The notes: generated from the sequence alone by a model not told the origin. A DNA stretch of 50,907 bases from an uncultured Oscillospiraceae bacterium (GCA_947631865.1 CANRNF010000011.1:1-50907), one strand, 5' to 3'; counted from the stretch's first letter, positions 24,622 through 33,328 are shown. Made by a program: numbers and translations.

Positions 24622-27195
24622 ATGGCTGAGATGACCCCCATGAAGCGGCAATACTACAAGATCAAGGAGCAGTGCCCTGATTGCCTGCTCTTTTTCCGGC
24701 TGGGCGACTTCTACGAGATGTTCGACGAGGACGCCAAGGTGGCCTCCAAGGAGCTGGACCTGGCCCTGACCACCCGGGACCGGGGCAAGCCGGAGGAGGA
24801 GCAGACGCCCATGTGCGGCGTGCCCTTCCACTCCAGCGAGGCCTATATCGCCCGGCTCATCGCCAAGGGGTATAAGGTGGCCATCTGCGAGCAGCTGGAG
24901 GACCCGGCCACGGCCACGGGCCTGGTGGACCGGGGGGTCATCCGCGTCATCACCCCCGGCACCGTCACCGCCAGCTCCATGCTGGAGGAGAGCCGCAGCA
25001 ACTATATCTGCGCGGTGTGGCTGGAGGCAGACCAGGGCGCGGCCGCCTTCTGCGACATCTCCACGGGGGAGTTCTGCGTGCAGGGCTTCGCCTCCGAGGC
25101 GGCGGAGCATCTGGTCAACGAGCTGGGCCGGTTCTCCCCCCGGGAGGCGGTGCTGTCCGCCGGGGCGGAGCAGGACGGGGCCATCGCCGCCTTCCTGCAG
25201 AAGATCGACTGCCTGCCCGACGGCGAGGCCGGCCGCTTCGAGCCGGAGAAGTGCCGGCAGCTGGTATACGACCGGTTCGGAGAGACCGTCGCCCCCGGGG
25301 AGACCCTGGCGGCGGGGGCGCTTTTGGGCTATATCATCGAGACGCAGAAATTCGACCTGTCCCACATCCGCAGCCTGGACCGGTTCGGCCAGGGGCGGTA
25401 TATGGAGATGGACTACGCCACCCGGCGGAACCTGGAGCTGACGGAAAATCTGCGCACCGGGGAGAAGCGGGGCAGCCTCCTCTGGGTGCTGGACAGGACC
25501 AAGACCCCCATGGGCGGGCGGCTGCTGCGCTCCTGGGTGGAGCGGCCGCTGCTGGACCCGGTGGCCATCCGCCGGCGCCTGGCCGCGGTGGGAGAGATTC
25601 ACGCCGACGCCATCGCCCGCCAGGAGCTGCGCCTGGCGCTCCATGAGATCGGGGACATCCAGCGCCTGGCAGGGCGGTGCGTCTACGGCACCGCCAACGG
25701 CCGGGACCTGCTGGCCCTGGGGACCTATTTCGGCCAGCTGCCCCGGCTGGTCCAGCTCCTCGCCGGGATGAAGAGCGCCCTGCTGCGCCAGACGGCGGCG
25801 CTGGACAGCCTGGACGACGTGCGGGAGGACATCCTGGCCCTCATCGCCGACGAGCCGCCCTTCTCCGTGCGGGAGGGGGGCATCCTCCGCCCCGGCGCGG
25901 ACGACGAGGTGGACCGGCTCCGGTCCGTGCGGGACAACGGCGCGGACATGGTGGTGGCCCTGGAGGCCCGGGAGCGGGAGCGCACCGGCATCAAGAAGCT
26001 GAAGGTGGGCTACAACAAGGTCTTCGGCTACTACATCGACGTGCCCCGGTCCGCCGGGGACGCGGCCCTGCCGGAGGATTACATACGCAAGCAGACCCTG
26101 GTGAGCAACGAGCGGTATTTCACCCCGGAGCTCAAGGATTTGGAGAACACCCTCCTGGGGGCCAAGGACAAGCTGGCCGAGCTGGAGTATCAGATATTCA
26201 CCGCCCTGCGGGAGCGGGTGGCCGCCCAGGTGGAACGGGTCCAGGCCGCCGCGGCGAAGGTGGCGGAGCTGGACGCCTTGTGCTCTCTCGCCGAGGCGGC
26301 GGTCAAAAACCGCTACGTCTGCCCGGAGGTGGACGTGGGCCGCTCTATACAGATCACCGAGGGCCGCCACCCGGTGGTGGAGCAGGCCCAGAAGAACGTC
26401 CTGTTCGTGCCCAATGACACGTACCTGAACGACACCACCGACCGGGTGGCCATCATCACCGGCCCCAACATGGCGGGCAAATCCACCTATATGCGCCAGA
26501 CGGCCCTCATCGTGCTCATGGCCCAGATGGGCTCTTTCGTGCCCGCCAGGAGCGCCGTTATCGGCGTGGTGGACCGGGTGTTCACCCGCATCGGCGCCTC
26601 CGACGACCTGGCCAGCGGCCAGTCCACCTTCATGGTGGAGATGGCGGAGATGGCGGACATCCTCCGCCACGCCACGGGGGCCAGCCTGCTCATCCTGGAC
26701 GAGATCGGCCGGGGCACCTCCACCTTCGACGGCATGGCCATCGCCCGGGCCATGCTGGAGTACTGCGCCGACAAGCGCCGCCTGGGGGCCCGGACCATGT
26801 TCGCCACCCACTACCACGAGCTCAGCGCCCTGGAGGGGACCCTGGACGGGGTGAGGAACTACAATATCACCGCCAAGAAGCAGGGGGGCGCCCTCATCTT
26901 CCTCCGGAAGATCGTCCCCGGCTCCGCCGACGACAGCTACGGCATCGAGGTGGCGAAGCTGGCCGGCGTGCCGGACCAGGTCATCAAAAAGGCCAAGGAA
27001 TATCTCGCCGAGCTGGAAGCCGAGGGCGCGGCCGGGGGCCTTCCCGCCGCTGCGCCTGCCCCGGACCAGGTGTCCATGCTGGACATGGCGGGCGGGGCGC
27101 TGGCCAGAGAGCTGCAGGAGCTGGACCTGAACACCATCACGCCGTTGGAGGCTTTGAACCTTTTGTACCAGCTGAAAAAGAAGGCCGAAGGATAA
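24622..27195 (+). CDS. mutS: DNA mismatch repair protein MutS
   Basis: 857 residues. The N-terminal mismatch-binding domain has LLFFRLGDFYEMFDEDA with the Phe-x-Glu wedge (FYE), followed by connector, lever and clamp (VPRSAGDAALPEDYIRKQTL). The ABC-type ATPase carries GPNMAGKSTYMRQ (Walker A, about residue 614), the signature region ASDDLASGQSTFMVEM, LILDEIGRGTSTFDG (Walker B) and ATHYHEL. ATG at 24622 is chosen, because the conserved MTPMKRQYYKIKEQ start follows and an AGAGGA lies upstream; an open frame extends 14 codons further into the repeat. It is the partner of MutL encoded 4.3 kb away on the other strand. Confidence 0.97.
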   Translation: MAEMTPMKRQYYKIKEQCPDCLLFFRLGDFYEMFDEDAKVASKELDLALTTRDRGKPEEEQTPMCGVPFHSSEAYIARLIAKGYKVAICEQLEDPATATGLVDRGVIRVITPGTVTASSMLEESRSNYICAVWLEADQGAAAFCDISTGEFCVQGFASEAAEHLVNELGRFSPREAVLSAGAEQDGAIAAFLQKIDCLPDGEAGRFEPEKCRQLVYDRFGETVAPGETLAAGALLGYIIETQKFDLSHIRSLDRFGQGRYMEMDYATRRNLELTENLRTGEKRGSLLWVLDRTKTPMGGRLLRSWVERPLLDPVAIRRRLAAVGEIHADAIARQELRLALHEIGDIQRLAGRCVYGTANGRDLLALGTYFGQLPRLVQLLAGMKSALLRQTAALDSLDDVREDILALIADEPPFSVREGGILRPGADDEVDRLRSVRDNGADMVVALEARERERTGIKKLKVGYNKVFGYYIDVPRSAGDAALPEDYIRKQTLVSNERYFTPELKDLENTLLGAKDKLAELEYQIFTALRERVAAQVERVQAAAAKVAELDALCSLAEAAVKNRYVCPEVDVGRSIQITEGRHPVVEQAQKNVLFVPNDTYLNDTTDRVAIITGPNMAGKSTYMRQTALIVLMAQMGSFVPARSAVIGVVDRVFTRIGASDDLASGQSTFMVEMAEMADILRHATGASLLILDEIGRGTSTFDGMAIARAMLEYCADKRRLGARTMFATHYHELSALEGTLDGVRNYNITAKKQGGALIFLRKIVPGSADDSYGIEVAKLAGVPDQVIKKAKEYLAELEAEGAAGGLPAAAPAPDQVSMLDMAGGALARELQELDLNTITPLEALNLLYQLKKKAEG

Positions 27196-27202
27196 CGACA
27201 GA

Positions 27203-27224
27203 CCCGCCCGCGGACGCGGGCGGG
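27203..27224 (+). terminator. Terminator after mutS
   Basis: CCCGCCCGC-GGAC-GCGGGCGGG, a perfect 9-bp GC stem eight bases after the mutS stop codon, followed by AGCTGTTTTGG. The T-run is short, so some read-through to the next gene is possible. Confidence 0.6.
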
Positions 27225-27248
27225 AGCTGTTTTGGGAAGGAGACGACC

Positions 27249-28061
27249 ATGAGACGGGTATGCGCCTGTTATTTCAGCCCCTGCGGGAACGTGGAGCGGA
27301 CAGTCCGCGCTATCGCGGAAGGGGCGGCCCAGGCCCTGGGCCTGCCGGTGGAAGAGTTTGATTTCACCCTCCCCGCCGCCCGGGAGGAAGAGCTTTGCTT
27401 CGAGGCCGGGGACCTGGTGATACTGGGCGCGCCGGTGTACGCCGGGCGGGTGCCCAATAAGCTCATGCCTTATATCCGGGACCATGTCCGCGGGAACGGG
27501 GCCCTGTGCGCGGCGGTGGTGTGCTTCGGCAACCGGGCCTTCGACGACGCCCTGGCGGAGCTGTACCTGCTGGCAAAGGACAACGGCTTTGCCGTGACCG
27601 CCGCCGCGGCCGCGGCTACGGAGCACAGCTTCGCCCCGGCTCTGGGCACGGGCCGGCCAAATGAGAAGGACATGGCGGCGCTGCGGGAGTTTGGGGTGAA
27701 GATCGCCGAAAAGGCGCAAAAAAACGGCCCGGTCCTGCCGGCCGTGCCGGGCGCCATGCCGCCGGAGAAGTATTATACGCCCCTGCGGGCCGACGGCGCG
27801 CCCGCGAAGTTTTTGAAGGCCGTGCCCAAGACGGACAGGACCAAATGCACCCGCTGCGGGACCTGCGCGAAGGTGTGCCCCATGGGGTCGGTGGACCCCG
27901 ATGACCCCGCCGTGACCACCGGCGTGTGCATCAAGTGCCAGGCATGTATCCAGCGCTGCCCCGCCGGGGCGCGAACTTTTGACGATGAGGACTTTCTCTC
28001 ACACCGGGCGATGCTCCTCAATAACTACGCCCGACCGGTTGAAAGCCTCTATCTGCTCTGA
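27249..28061 (+). CDS. EFR1-family ferredoxin (flavodoxin-like domain plus two 4Fe-4S clusters)
   Basis: 270 residues. A flavodoxin-like N-terminal domain (CACYFSPCGNVERTVRAIA, then LVILGAPVYAGRVPNKLMPY) is fused to a bacterial ferredoxin part with two 4Fe-4S motifs, CTRCGTCAKVCP and CIKCQACIQRCP, near residues 200-240. Such proteins carry electrons in anaerobes; the partner is unknown. AAGGAG lies seven bases upstream of ATG. Its stop is only two bases from the end of the convergent DUF3783-type gene, with no terminator between them. Confidence 0.9.
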   Translation: MRRVCACYFSPCGNVERTVRAIAEGAAQALGLPVEEFDFTLPAAREEELCFEAGDLVILGAPVYAGRVPNKLMPYIRDHVRGNGALCAAVVCFGNRAFDDALAELYLLAKDNGFAVTAAAAAATEHSFAPALGTGRPNEKDMAALREFGVKIAEKAQKNGPVLPAVPGAMPPEKYYTPLRADGAPAKFLKAVPKTDRTKCTRCGTCAKVCPMGSVDPDDPAVTTGVCIKCQACIQRCPAGARTFDDEDFLSHRAMLLNNYARPVESLYLL

Positions 28062-28063
28062 GC

Positions 28064-28423
28064 TCAGCCGCCCATGGCCGCCCGCTCCTTTTCCAGCTCC
28101 CCGTACAGCGCGGGGCCGGTCCAGGCGGCGTTGTGCTCCGTGAGCACGGCCTTGAGGCTGGCCGGGGCCCGGGCGGTGCGCAGGGCGGAGAGGAAGGCGT
28201 CCATCTGCCGGGAGGCAAAGCCCGCCAGCACCAGCATCCTGCCGGGGAACGCCCCGGCGGGGGCTTCTTCCACCCGGGAAGCCAGACCGAAAAAGGCGCC
28301 AATGGGCTGAGCTGTTTCCTCCGGGCCCACCCGGCGCAGGCGCACGTCCATCTGACCGCAGACCATGCGAATGACTTTTGCCTCGCTGTCTGAAAAACCG
28401 TAGGCAAGAACGGTGGCCTTCAC
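28064..28423 (-). CDS. DUF3783-like small protein
   Basis: 119 residues from a GTG at 28423. This start overlaps the Nudix stop (GTGA) and gives the family-like opening VKATVLAYGFSDSEAKVIRM. The body is a ferredoxin-like alpha/beta fold by eye (RMLVLAGFASRQMDAFLSAL, LKAVLTEHNAAW) and matches the DUF3783 pattern of small clostridial proteins, which have no known function. The open frame upstream of the GTG lies inside the Nudix gene and is ignored. Convergent with the EFR1 gene. Confidence 0.7.
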   Translation of the reverse strand: MKATVLAYGFSDSEAKVIRMVCGQMDVRLRRVGPEETAQPIGAFFGLASRVEEAPAGAFPGRMLVLAGFASRQMDAFLSALRTARAPASLKAVLTEHNAAWTGPALYGELEKERAAMGG

Positions 28424-28947
28424 AGTATCCCCAGCTCCTTCCCTATATCCAGCGCCGCCGCGGCCGCGATCCGGTCCCGGCGGTGTATCTCGAGCCCCAC
28501 GTTCTCCACGGGGCGGCTGTCGTACATGGAAAGCAGTGCCTCCGGGGCGAACCACTCCACCCCCGCGAAGAGGACCTTTTCCTCCTCCGTGGGAGCCTTG
28601 GGCCGGGTCCCGGTGACCCGGGCGAGAAAATAGTGCTGTACGTCCCGGCGGCGGAGGAGGTTATACTCGTTGGCGATGACGCCCACCTCCGCTAGGATGT
28701 CTATCGTAACGCCCAGCTCCTCGCCCATCTCCCGACGGAGGGCGTCCTGCAGGGTCTCCCCGGGCTCCACCCCGCCGCCGGGGGTCTCGTAGTGGTCCCG
28801 GTCGCCGAAGTCGTCCCGGCCCCTCACGTGGAGCAGGGCGATCTCGTTTTTGTCGTTCACGAGGAAGGCCCGCACGGCGGACCGCTCCCGCTCGATGGGC
28901 GCGGGGGGATAGCAGTCGTCCCTGATGGTGTCGCACAGAACGCGCAT
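28420..28947 (-). CDS. Nudix hydrolase (MutT-like)
   Basis: 175 residues. The Nudix box is complete: G, five residues ending PG, E, TLQDALR, then REMGEELGV. Strands RAFLVNDKNEIALLHVRG and QHYFLARVTG frame it. It lacks extra domains, so it resembles general MutT-like nucleotide-pyrophosphate hydrolases; the substrate is unknown. ATG at 28947 has AGGAGG five bases upstream, which fixes the start, although the frame stays open for 80 more codons. Overlaps the DUF3783-type gene by four bases. Confidence 0.85.
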   Translation of the reverse strand: MRVLCDTIRDDCYPPAPIERERSAVRAFLVNDKNEIALLHVRGRDDFGDRDHYETPGGGVEPGETLQDALRREMGEELGVTIDILAEVGVIANEYNLLRRRDVQHYFLARVTGTRPKAPTEEEKVLFAGVEWFAPEALLSMYDSRPVENVGLEIHRRDRIAAAAALDIGKELGIL

Positions 28948-29144
28948 GGCGGCCTCCTGAAAAAGAATTCGTCCTTCGACAAAAGTAGTGCTTTCTCGCT
29001 CTTTACAAAGCCGGACAAAGGGGTTATCATCTGGGTACAGCTTATCCAATGGGTCCTGGAGGGCCCGGCTCATATCTTTATCCCACAACCCTATGCTTTG
29101 GCGGACTGTGTTGCCACAGTCCGCCCTTTCTTTTCGTTTGAAGC
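28948..29144. other. Gene-free 197-base region, structured and lower in GC
   Basis: Lies between the Nudix start and the membrane SH3 gene's end. It holds AGCCGG (29009-29014) and its exact complement CCGGCT (29065-29070), the GGGTA/TATCC pair between them, and a terminator-like hairpin at 29100-29125. A frame open on the minus strand covers it, but codon use there is unlike that of neighbours and there is no ribosome site. A leader of the Nudix gene or a small plus-strand RNA are possible; I cannot name one. Confidence 0.4.
29100..29125 (+). terminator. Intrinsic terminator hairpin, plus-strand orientation
   Basis: GGCGGACTGTG-TTGC-CACAGTCCGCC, a perfect 11-bp stem. The plus strand continues CTTTCTTTTCG (T-rich), while the minus strand continues AAAGCATAGG. 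The orientation therefore suits transcription from the left, where no gene is seen, more than the SH3 gene arriving from the right. Confidence 0.6.
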
Positions 29145-30191
29145 TCAGCCCACCGTGCCTGACGTGGTGATGAGGTAGGTCTTGCTGCACCAGCCGTAGA
29201 GGGTGCCGTCGTCGGACTCGTAGCGCACCAGGACCCAGTCGTCCTTCTTGGCGAACACGTCCACGGTGCTGCCGTTGGGCATCTCCGCGAGCTGGTGGTA
29301 GCTGGTGTTGGGACCGGTGCGCAGGCGCAGGGTCTTGTTGCCCACGCCCACGGTGACGGTGGCGGTCTCAGGGGCCTTCACGTAGTCCAGATCCGCCGGC
29401 TGCACCTCGATATCGGAGGCCATGATGGCCTGTTTTGTGGCATCGTCGGGGTAGGGCTCCAGTTCCTGCTCCGGTTCAGGGGTGGCCGTGACCACCTCTC
29501 CGGCCTGGGGCACGGTGGGGTCGGTCGTCCGGGGGTTTTTGTCCCGGCGGCCGGTGATGAACAGGATGGCGATGGCGATGATGAGCACGGCGCACACGCC
29601 GATGCAGATCAGCTCCATCTTCCGCCACTGGCTCTCGCCCCAGCTGGAGAAGGGGAGGGGCTTTTTGCGGCCGGCGCCCCGCGGCTTCCTACGGCCGCCC
29701 GGACGGTCCTCGTCCGCTATGAGATCGTCCTCGTCGTAATCCTCATAGTCCTCATCCTCCTCGGGCTCGTCCTCCTCGAAGTCGTCCTCCTGGGGGATGG
29801 GCCGGCGGGCAGTGGTGGTCTGCCGGGGCTTTTGCTTCACCGGCGCCGGGGCGGGGCGGCGGCTGCGCCGGGCGTCGCTGATGCGCACAGGCGCGGGGGG
29901 CTCGTCCGCGATCTCCTCATCCTCCGGCTCCGGTTCCGCCCGGCGGGCGGTAGTCTGGGCCTGGGCGGCGCGCTGCTCCAGAAGGCCCGCCATCCGATCC
30001 TGGGCGGGACTGTAGCCCGCCTGGGCGGCCTTTACAAGGCATTTGGCGGCCAGCCGGTTCCAGCGTATCTCGTCCGGCTCCTCCTCGCTGCGTTCCAGGG
30101 CCCACAGGCTCAATTCATAATTGGCTTTGGGGTCGCCGGCCTTGGCCCGGGCGATCATCTCCTGCTCTTCCTGCTCCGTCCAGTCGATCAT
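29145..30191 (-). CDS. Membrane protein with Sel1-like N-terminus and extracellular SH3 domain
   Basis: 348 residues. Residues 1-75 resemble Sel1/TPR-type helices (AKAGDPKANYELSLWAL, AAKCLVKAAQAGYSPAQDRMA). An acidic/basic linker reaches residue 190 (EDDFEEDEPEEDEDYEDYDED), one membrane helix follows (LICIGVCAVLIIAIAILFITG, about 193-213), and the outside part ends with a bacterial SH3 domain (VGVGNKTLRLRTGPNTSYHQ to WCSKTYLI). It likely senses or binds the wall; no catalytic domain is present. It has its own promoter and is divergent from the lipid-kinase gene. Confidence 0.75.
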   Translation of the reverse strand: MIDWTEQEEQEMIARAKAGDPKANYELSLWALERSEEEPDEIRWNRLAAKCLVKAAQAGYSPAQDRMAGLLEQRAAQAQTTARRAEPEPEDEEIADEPPAPVRISDARRSRRPAPAPVKQKPRQTTTARRPIPQEDDFEEDEPEEDEDYEDYDEDDLIADEDRPGGRRKPRGAGRKKPLPFSSWGESQWRKMELICIGVCAVLIIAIAILFITGRRDKNPRTTDPTVPQAGEVVTATPEPEQELEPYPDDATKQAIMASDIEVQPADLDYVKAPETATVTVGVGNKTLRLRTGPNTSYHQLAEMPNGSTVDVFAKKDDWVLVRYESDDGTLYGWCSKTYLITTSGTVG

Positions 30192-30243
30192 ATGTAGGTA
30201 CCTCCCTGTTCCGAAAGGCTATCTATTGACATAATTCTGCCCT

Positions 30244-30272
30244 ATTATAACGTATAGTTTCCATAATGCCAA
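30244..30272 (-). promoter_or_regulatory. Promoter of the SH3 membrane protein gene
   Basis: On the minus strand TTGGCA (30267-30272), exactly 17 bases, then TATAAT (30244-30249), about 50 bases before the start codon. Confidence 0.7.
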
Positions 30273-30318
30273 GATGGAAATTTCAAATATCTCAAAAAAT
30301 TTAAGAAATGGGAACCGG

Positions 30319-30347
30319 TTGCATTTTCCTCACGGGCCCGGTATAAT
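30319..30347 (+). promoter_or_regulatory. Promoter of the lipid kinase gene
   Basis: TTGCAT (30319-30324), 17 bases, TATAAT (30342-30347). The expected transcript start is about 14 bases before the TTG start, so the leader is very short and carries only the GGTGAT ribosome site. Confidence 0.75.
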
Positions 30348-30367
30348 ACCGCCTGGGTGATATCATT

Positions 30368-31264
30368 TTGAAAAAACTGCTTTTACTTATCAACCCCCAC
30401 GCGGGCAAGGGCGGATACCGCAACGGCCTGGCGAAAGTGCTGTTGAATTTCCATCAGGCGGGCTTTCAGACCACGGTGGCCTTCACGGACCAGCGGGGCG
30501 ACGCGCTCCGCATCGCCGCCCAGGCCGCAGGAGAATATGATCGCATCGTGTGCGTGGGCGGCGACGGGACCCTGGGGGAGACCGTGTCCGGGCTCATGAC
30601 GGCGGACAAGCGCCCGGAGCTGGGCTACATCCCCATGGGCACCACCAACGACTGCGCCGCCACCCTGGGCATCAGCCACGACCCGGTGGCCGCCTCTCTC
30701 ACCGCCGCCACTGGCCGGGCCATCCCCTTCGACGTGGGCCTGGCCAACGGGGAGCGGTACTTCACCTACGTGGCCGCCTTCGGCGCGTTCACGGATGTGT
30801 CCTACGAGACGCCCCAGGACCAGAAGAACGCCCTGGGCCGGATGGCGTACATATTGGAGGGCCTGAGCAGGCTTCCCAAGCTCACCCACCAGTGGGCCCG
30901 CATCGAGCACGACGGGGGCGTGCTGGAGGACGACTATATCTTCGGCGCGGTGACCAACTCCCGGTCTGTGGCGGGGTTCATCCGCCTGAACGAGGCGGTG
31001 GGCGTGTCCCTGAGCGACGGGCTTTTCGAGGTCATCCTCATCCGCACGCCGGAAACGGTGCTCCAGCTGGGGGCCATCATCACGGATGTGCTGGCCAACA
31101 AGTTCGACAGCGAGTACGTCACGCTCCTGCGCAGCAAAAACGTGGCCTTCACCTTCCGTGACCCGGTGCCCTGGACCCTGGACGGGGAGAACGGCGGGGT
31201 GCACGATCACATGCGCTGCGAGAACATCCCCCGGGCCGTGCAGATCATGGTGGACAGGAACTGA
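30368..31264 (+). CDS. Diacylglycerol kinase family (YegS/DgkB-like) lipid kinase
   Basis: 298 residues. The catalytic fold shows LLLINPHAGKGGYRNGL at the start, the nucleotide loop VCVGGDGTLGETVSGL and PMGTTNDCAATLGI, all hallmarks of the DAGK family. A C-terminal beta-rich lobe follows, ending VPWTLDGENGG. It phosphorylates diacylglycerol or a related lipid, recycling lipid left from lipoteichoic-acid or glycolipid work. The TTG start has GGTGAT upstream; no ATG in frame would keep the glycine-rich opening. Confidence 0.92.
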   Translation: MKKLLLLINPHAGKGGYRNGLAKVLLNFHQAGFQTTVAFTDQRGDALRIAAQAAGEYDRIVCVGGDGTLGETVSGLMTADKRPELGYIPMGTTNDCAATLGISHDPVAASLTAATGRAIPFDVGLANGERYFTYVAAFGAFTDVSYETPQDQKNALGRMAYILEGLSRLPKLTHQWARIEHDGGVLEDDYIFGAVTNSRSVAGFIRLNEAVGVSLSDGLFEVILIRTPETVLQLGAIITDVLANKFDSEYVTLLRSKNVAFTFRDPVPWTLDGENGGVHDHMRCENIPRAVQIMVDRN

Positions 31265-31273
31265 AAAAACCAT

Positions 31274-31302
31274 ACGGCGGAGGGACTGGCTCCCTCCGCC
31301 GT
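31274..31302 (+). terminator. Terminator after the lipid kinase gene
   Basis: ACGGCGGAGGGA-CTGGC-TCCCTCCGCCGT, a perfect 12-bp stem nine bases after the stop codon, followed by TATTTTGTG. Confidence 0.85.
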
Positions 31303-31330
31303 TATTTTGTGCCCTTTTGGCGACAGGACC

Positions 31331-31370
31331 TTCCCATTTGACCGAAAAAACGGTATAATCAGACGGTCAA
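31331..31370 (+). promoter_or_regulatory. Promoter of the SH3/NlpC/SLH gene with an overlapping dyad
   Basis: TATAAT (31354-31359) with TTCCCA 17 bases upstream (31331-31336). A perfect inverted repeat, TTGACCG (31338-31344) and CGGTCAA (31364-31370), straddles the -10 element with a 19-base gap. This is the shape of an operator that would block polymerase; the regulator is unknown. Confidence 0.5.
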
Positions 31371-31402
31371 CACCATAATTTGAGTTCCAAGGAGGCGTCG
31401 CG

Positions 31403-33328
31403 ATGATGAGAAAGCTGAAGAAGCTGTTGGCCCTGACGCTGGTCCTGGCCATGCTCACGGGCCTCGCGCCTATGGCCCTGGCCGTGACATACATGCCCGG
31501 CGTGACCGCAGAGATGTCCGACGCCTCGTACTGGGCGGCCCGGCAGGAGGGCGCGGAGGATATCATCCTGACTCCGGAGGAGATCCAGGCCTTCAACACC
31601 GACACCGCCGTCCGGGAAGGGACCGTGGTCATGGACCTGCGCACGGCGCCGTGGACGTTCAACGGCCTGGAGCGCAACGAGATGGTCGCCGCCTCCGCTG
31701 CGTCGGACGCGGAGTACTATCTGGGCTGGACCTATCGGGGCACCGGCGAGCCCGCAGACCAGGCCTATTTTGACGCCATGATCGCCAACTGCACCGATCC
31801 CAACGCGACGGAGGAGATGCCCATGCGCTACGGCGTGGCCGTGAAGCGCACGCTCCTGCGGGTGTTCCCCTCGCCGGACCCCATTTTGGACGACCCCAAC
31901 GACCCGGATTTCGACTACCAGTCTCTCTGCGGCATCCGGGTGAACGAGCCCATTTTGGTGTACACCACCTCCGCGGACGGGAAGTACTACCTGGCCCGTA
32001 TCGCCAGCTGCTCCGGCTGGGTGCCGGCGGAGGACGTGGCCCTGTGCGCCAGCAGGGACGAGTGGCTCTCCGCCTGGGACCTGCCGTCGGAAAAGCTGCT
32101 GGTGTTCTACGGGAACAAGGAGTACACCGACGCCTCCAACTCCCACCCGGAGACGGCCCGCCGGATGCTCACCTGCGGCACGACCCTGGAGCTGGTGACG
32201 GACCTGGCCCCGGATACGCTGGTGAACAACCGCTCCCCTTACCACAACTACGTGGTGTACCTGCCTGTGCGCCGGGCGGACGGCAGCTATGAAAAACAGA
32301 TGGCCCTCATCCCCGAGACCGCCAAGGTCAGCGTGGGGTATCTGCCGCTGACGAAGGCCAATATCGCCATGGTGGCCCTGGAGAATCTGGGGGACGCCTA
32401 CGGCTGGGGCGGCATGCTGGACGTAGACGACTGCTCCGGCATGATCAACACCATCTACCGCTGCTTCGGCCTGAGCATCGGCCGCAATGGGGACTGGCAG
32501 GCCAACATGAACATCGAGAAGATCGACATGACCGGCATGTGCTCGGAGGAGAAGTGTCTCATCCTGGATGAAATGCCCCTGGGCTCCGCCCTGTGCTTTA
32601 GCGGCCATGAGATGATGTATCTGGGCAAGGTGGAAGGGAACTACTACGTGGTCAGCACCGTGAGCAGCATCATAAGCCCCAACACGGGCGCCGGCCTGCG
32701 GACCCGGGACGTGATGATCAACACCCTGAACGTGAAGCGGGGCAGCGGCAAGACCTGGCTGGGGGCGCTGAACATGGCGTTCATGCCCTGCTACGCCAAG
32801 CTGGAGGGGAAGACCTACGACTTCCCGGCCCTGCAGTGGTACCACGACGCCGTGACCTGGTGCATCACCAGCGGCGTCCTGCCGGGGCTGGATATAGACG
32901 ACACCTTCGGCATTGGCCAGAGCGCCAGCCGGGCGGATCTGGCCTACGCCCTGTGGATGCTGGCCGGGGCCCCGGGGCAGGAGGCCCCCGCGGCCGGGGA
33001 GACCCCGGAGGCCACGCCGGCCCCCACCCCCGCGCCCACGCCCTATCCCTATGGAGACGTGCCGGAGGAGAGCGCCGCCCGCACGGCCATCGCCTGGACC
33101 GTGGAGCAGGGCCTGATGACCGCGGAGAACGGGGCCTTCAAGCCGGGGGGCGCTGTGAGCGGCGAGGCCGCCGCCCAGGCACTGGCGGCGCTGGCCGGGA
33201 GCCAGGGCTTTGCCGCCGATGACGCCCTGGCGGAGCTCAGGAGCCTGGGAGCGGGCTCGGCCACCAGGGAGGCTCTGGCCACGGCGCTGTACCTCTGGAA
33301 CGGACTGGCGTCCGGGGCTGTCGGTTAA
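31403..33328 (+). CDS. Secreted SH3 / NlpC-P60-like cell-wall hydrolase with SLH repeats
   Basis: 641 residues with a signal peptide (KK, leucine-rich core, cut near ALA at about 27). Two SH3-like regions lie around 150-230 and 250-310. An NlpC/P60-type domain follows, with AYGWGGMLDVDDCSGMI (nucleophile Cys344) and SGHEMMYLG (His402), the usual Cys/His pair of peptidoglycan endopeptidases. The C-terminus holds an SLH-type repeat (LQWYHDAVTWCITSGVLPG) and, after a Pro/Ala/Thr-rich linker, a degenerate second one, so it is likely bound to the wall. AGGAGG is seven bases before the first of two ATG. An IS3 element begins 20 bases after its stop. Confidence 0.8.
   Translation: MMRKLKKLLALTLVLAMLTGLAPMALAVTYMPGVTAEMSDASYWAARQEGAEDIILTPEEIQAFNTDTAVREGTVVMDLRTAPWTFNGLERNEMVAASAASDAEYYLGWTYRGTGEPADQAYFDAMIANCTDPNATEEMPMRYGVAVKRTLLRVFPSPDPILDDPNDPDFDYQSLCGIRVNEPILVYTTSADGKYYLARIASCSGWVPAEDVALCASRDEWLSAWDLPSEKLLVFYGNKEYTDASNSHPETARRMLTCGTTLELVTDLAPDTLVNNRSPYHNYVVYLPVRRADGSYEKQMALIPETAKVSVGYLPLTKANIAMVALENLGDAYGWGGMLDVDDCSGMINTIYRCFGLSIGRNGDWQANMNIEKIDMTGMCSEEKCLILDEMPLGSALCFSGHEMMYLGKVEGNYYVVSTVSSIISPNTGAGLRTRDVMINTLNVKRGSGKTWLGALNMAFMPCYAKLEGKTYDFPALQWYHDAVTWCITSGVLPGLDIDDTFGIGQSASRADLAYALWMLAGAPGQEAPAAGETPEATPAPTPAPTPYPYGDVPEESAARTAIAWTVEQGLMTAENGAFKPGGAVSGEAAAQALAALAGSQGFAADDALAELRSLGAGSATREALATALYLWNGLASGAVG

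Noticed and set aside
28948-29190. N-terminal extension of the third Nudix protein
   Set aside because: The frame is open, but an ideal AGGAGG five bases before the ATG at 28947 sets the start, and the extra residues match no Nudix domain.
31338-31359. TTGACC as the -35 of the wall-hydrolase promoter
   Set aside because: It is only ten bases from TATAAT, too near for sigma-A; it is better read as one half of the dyad.
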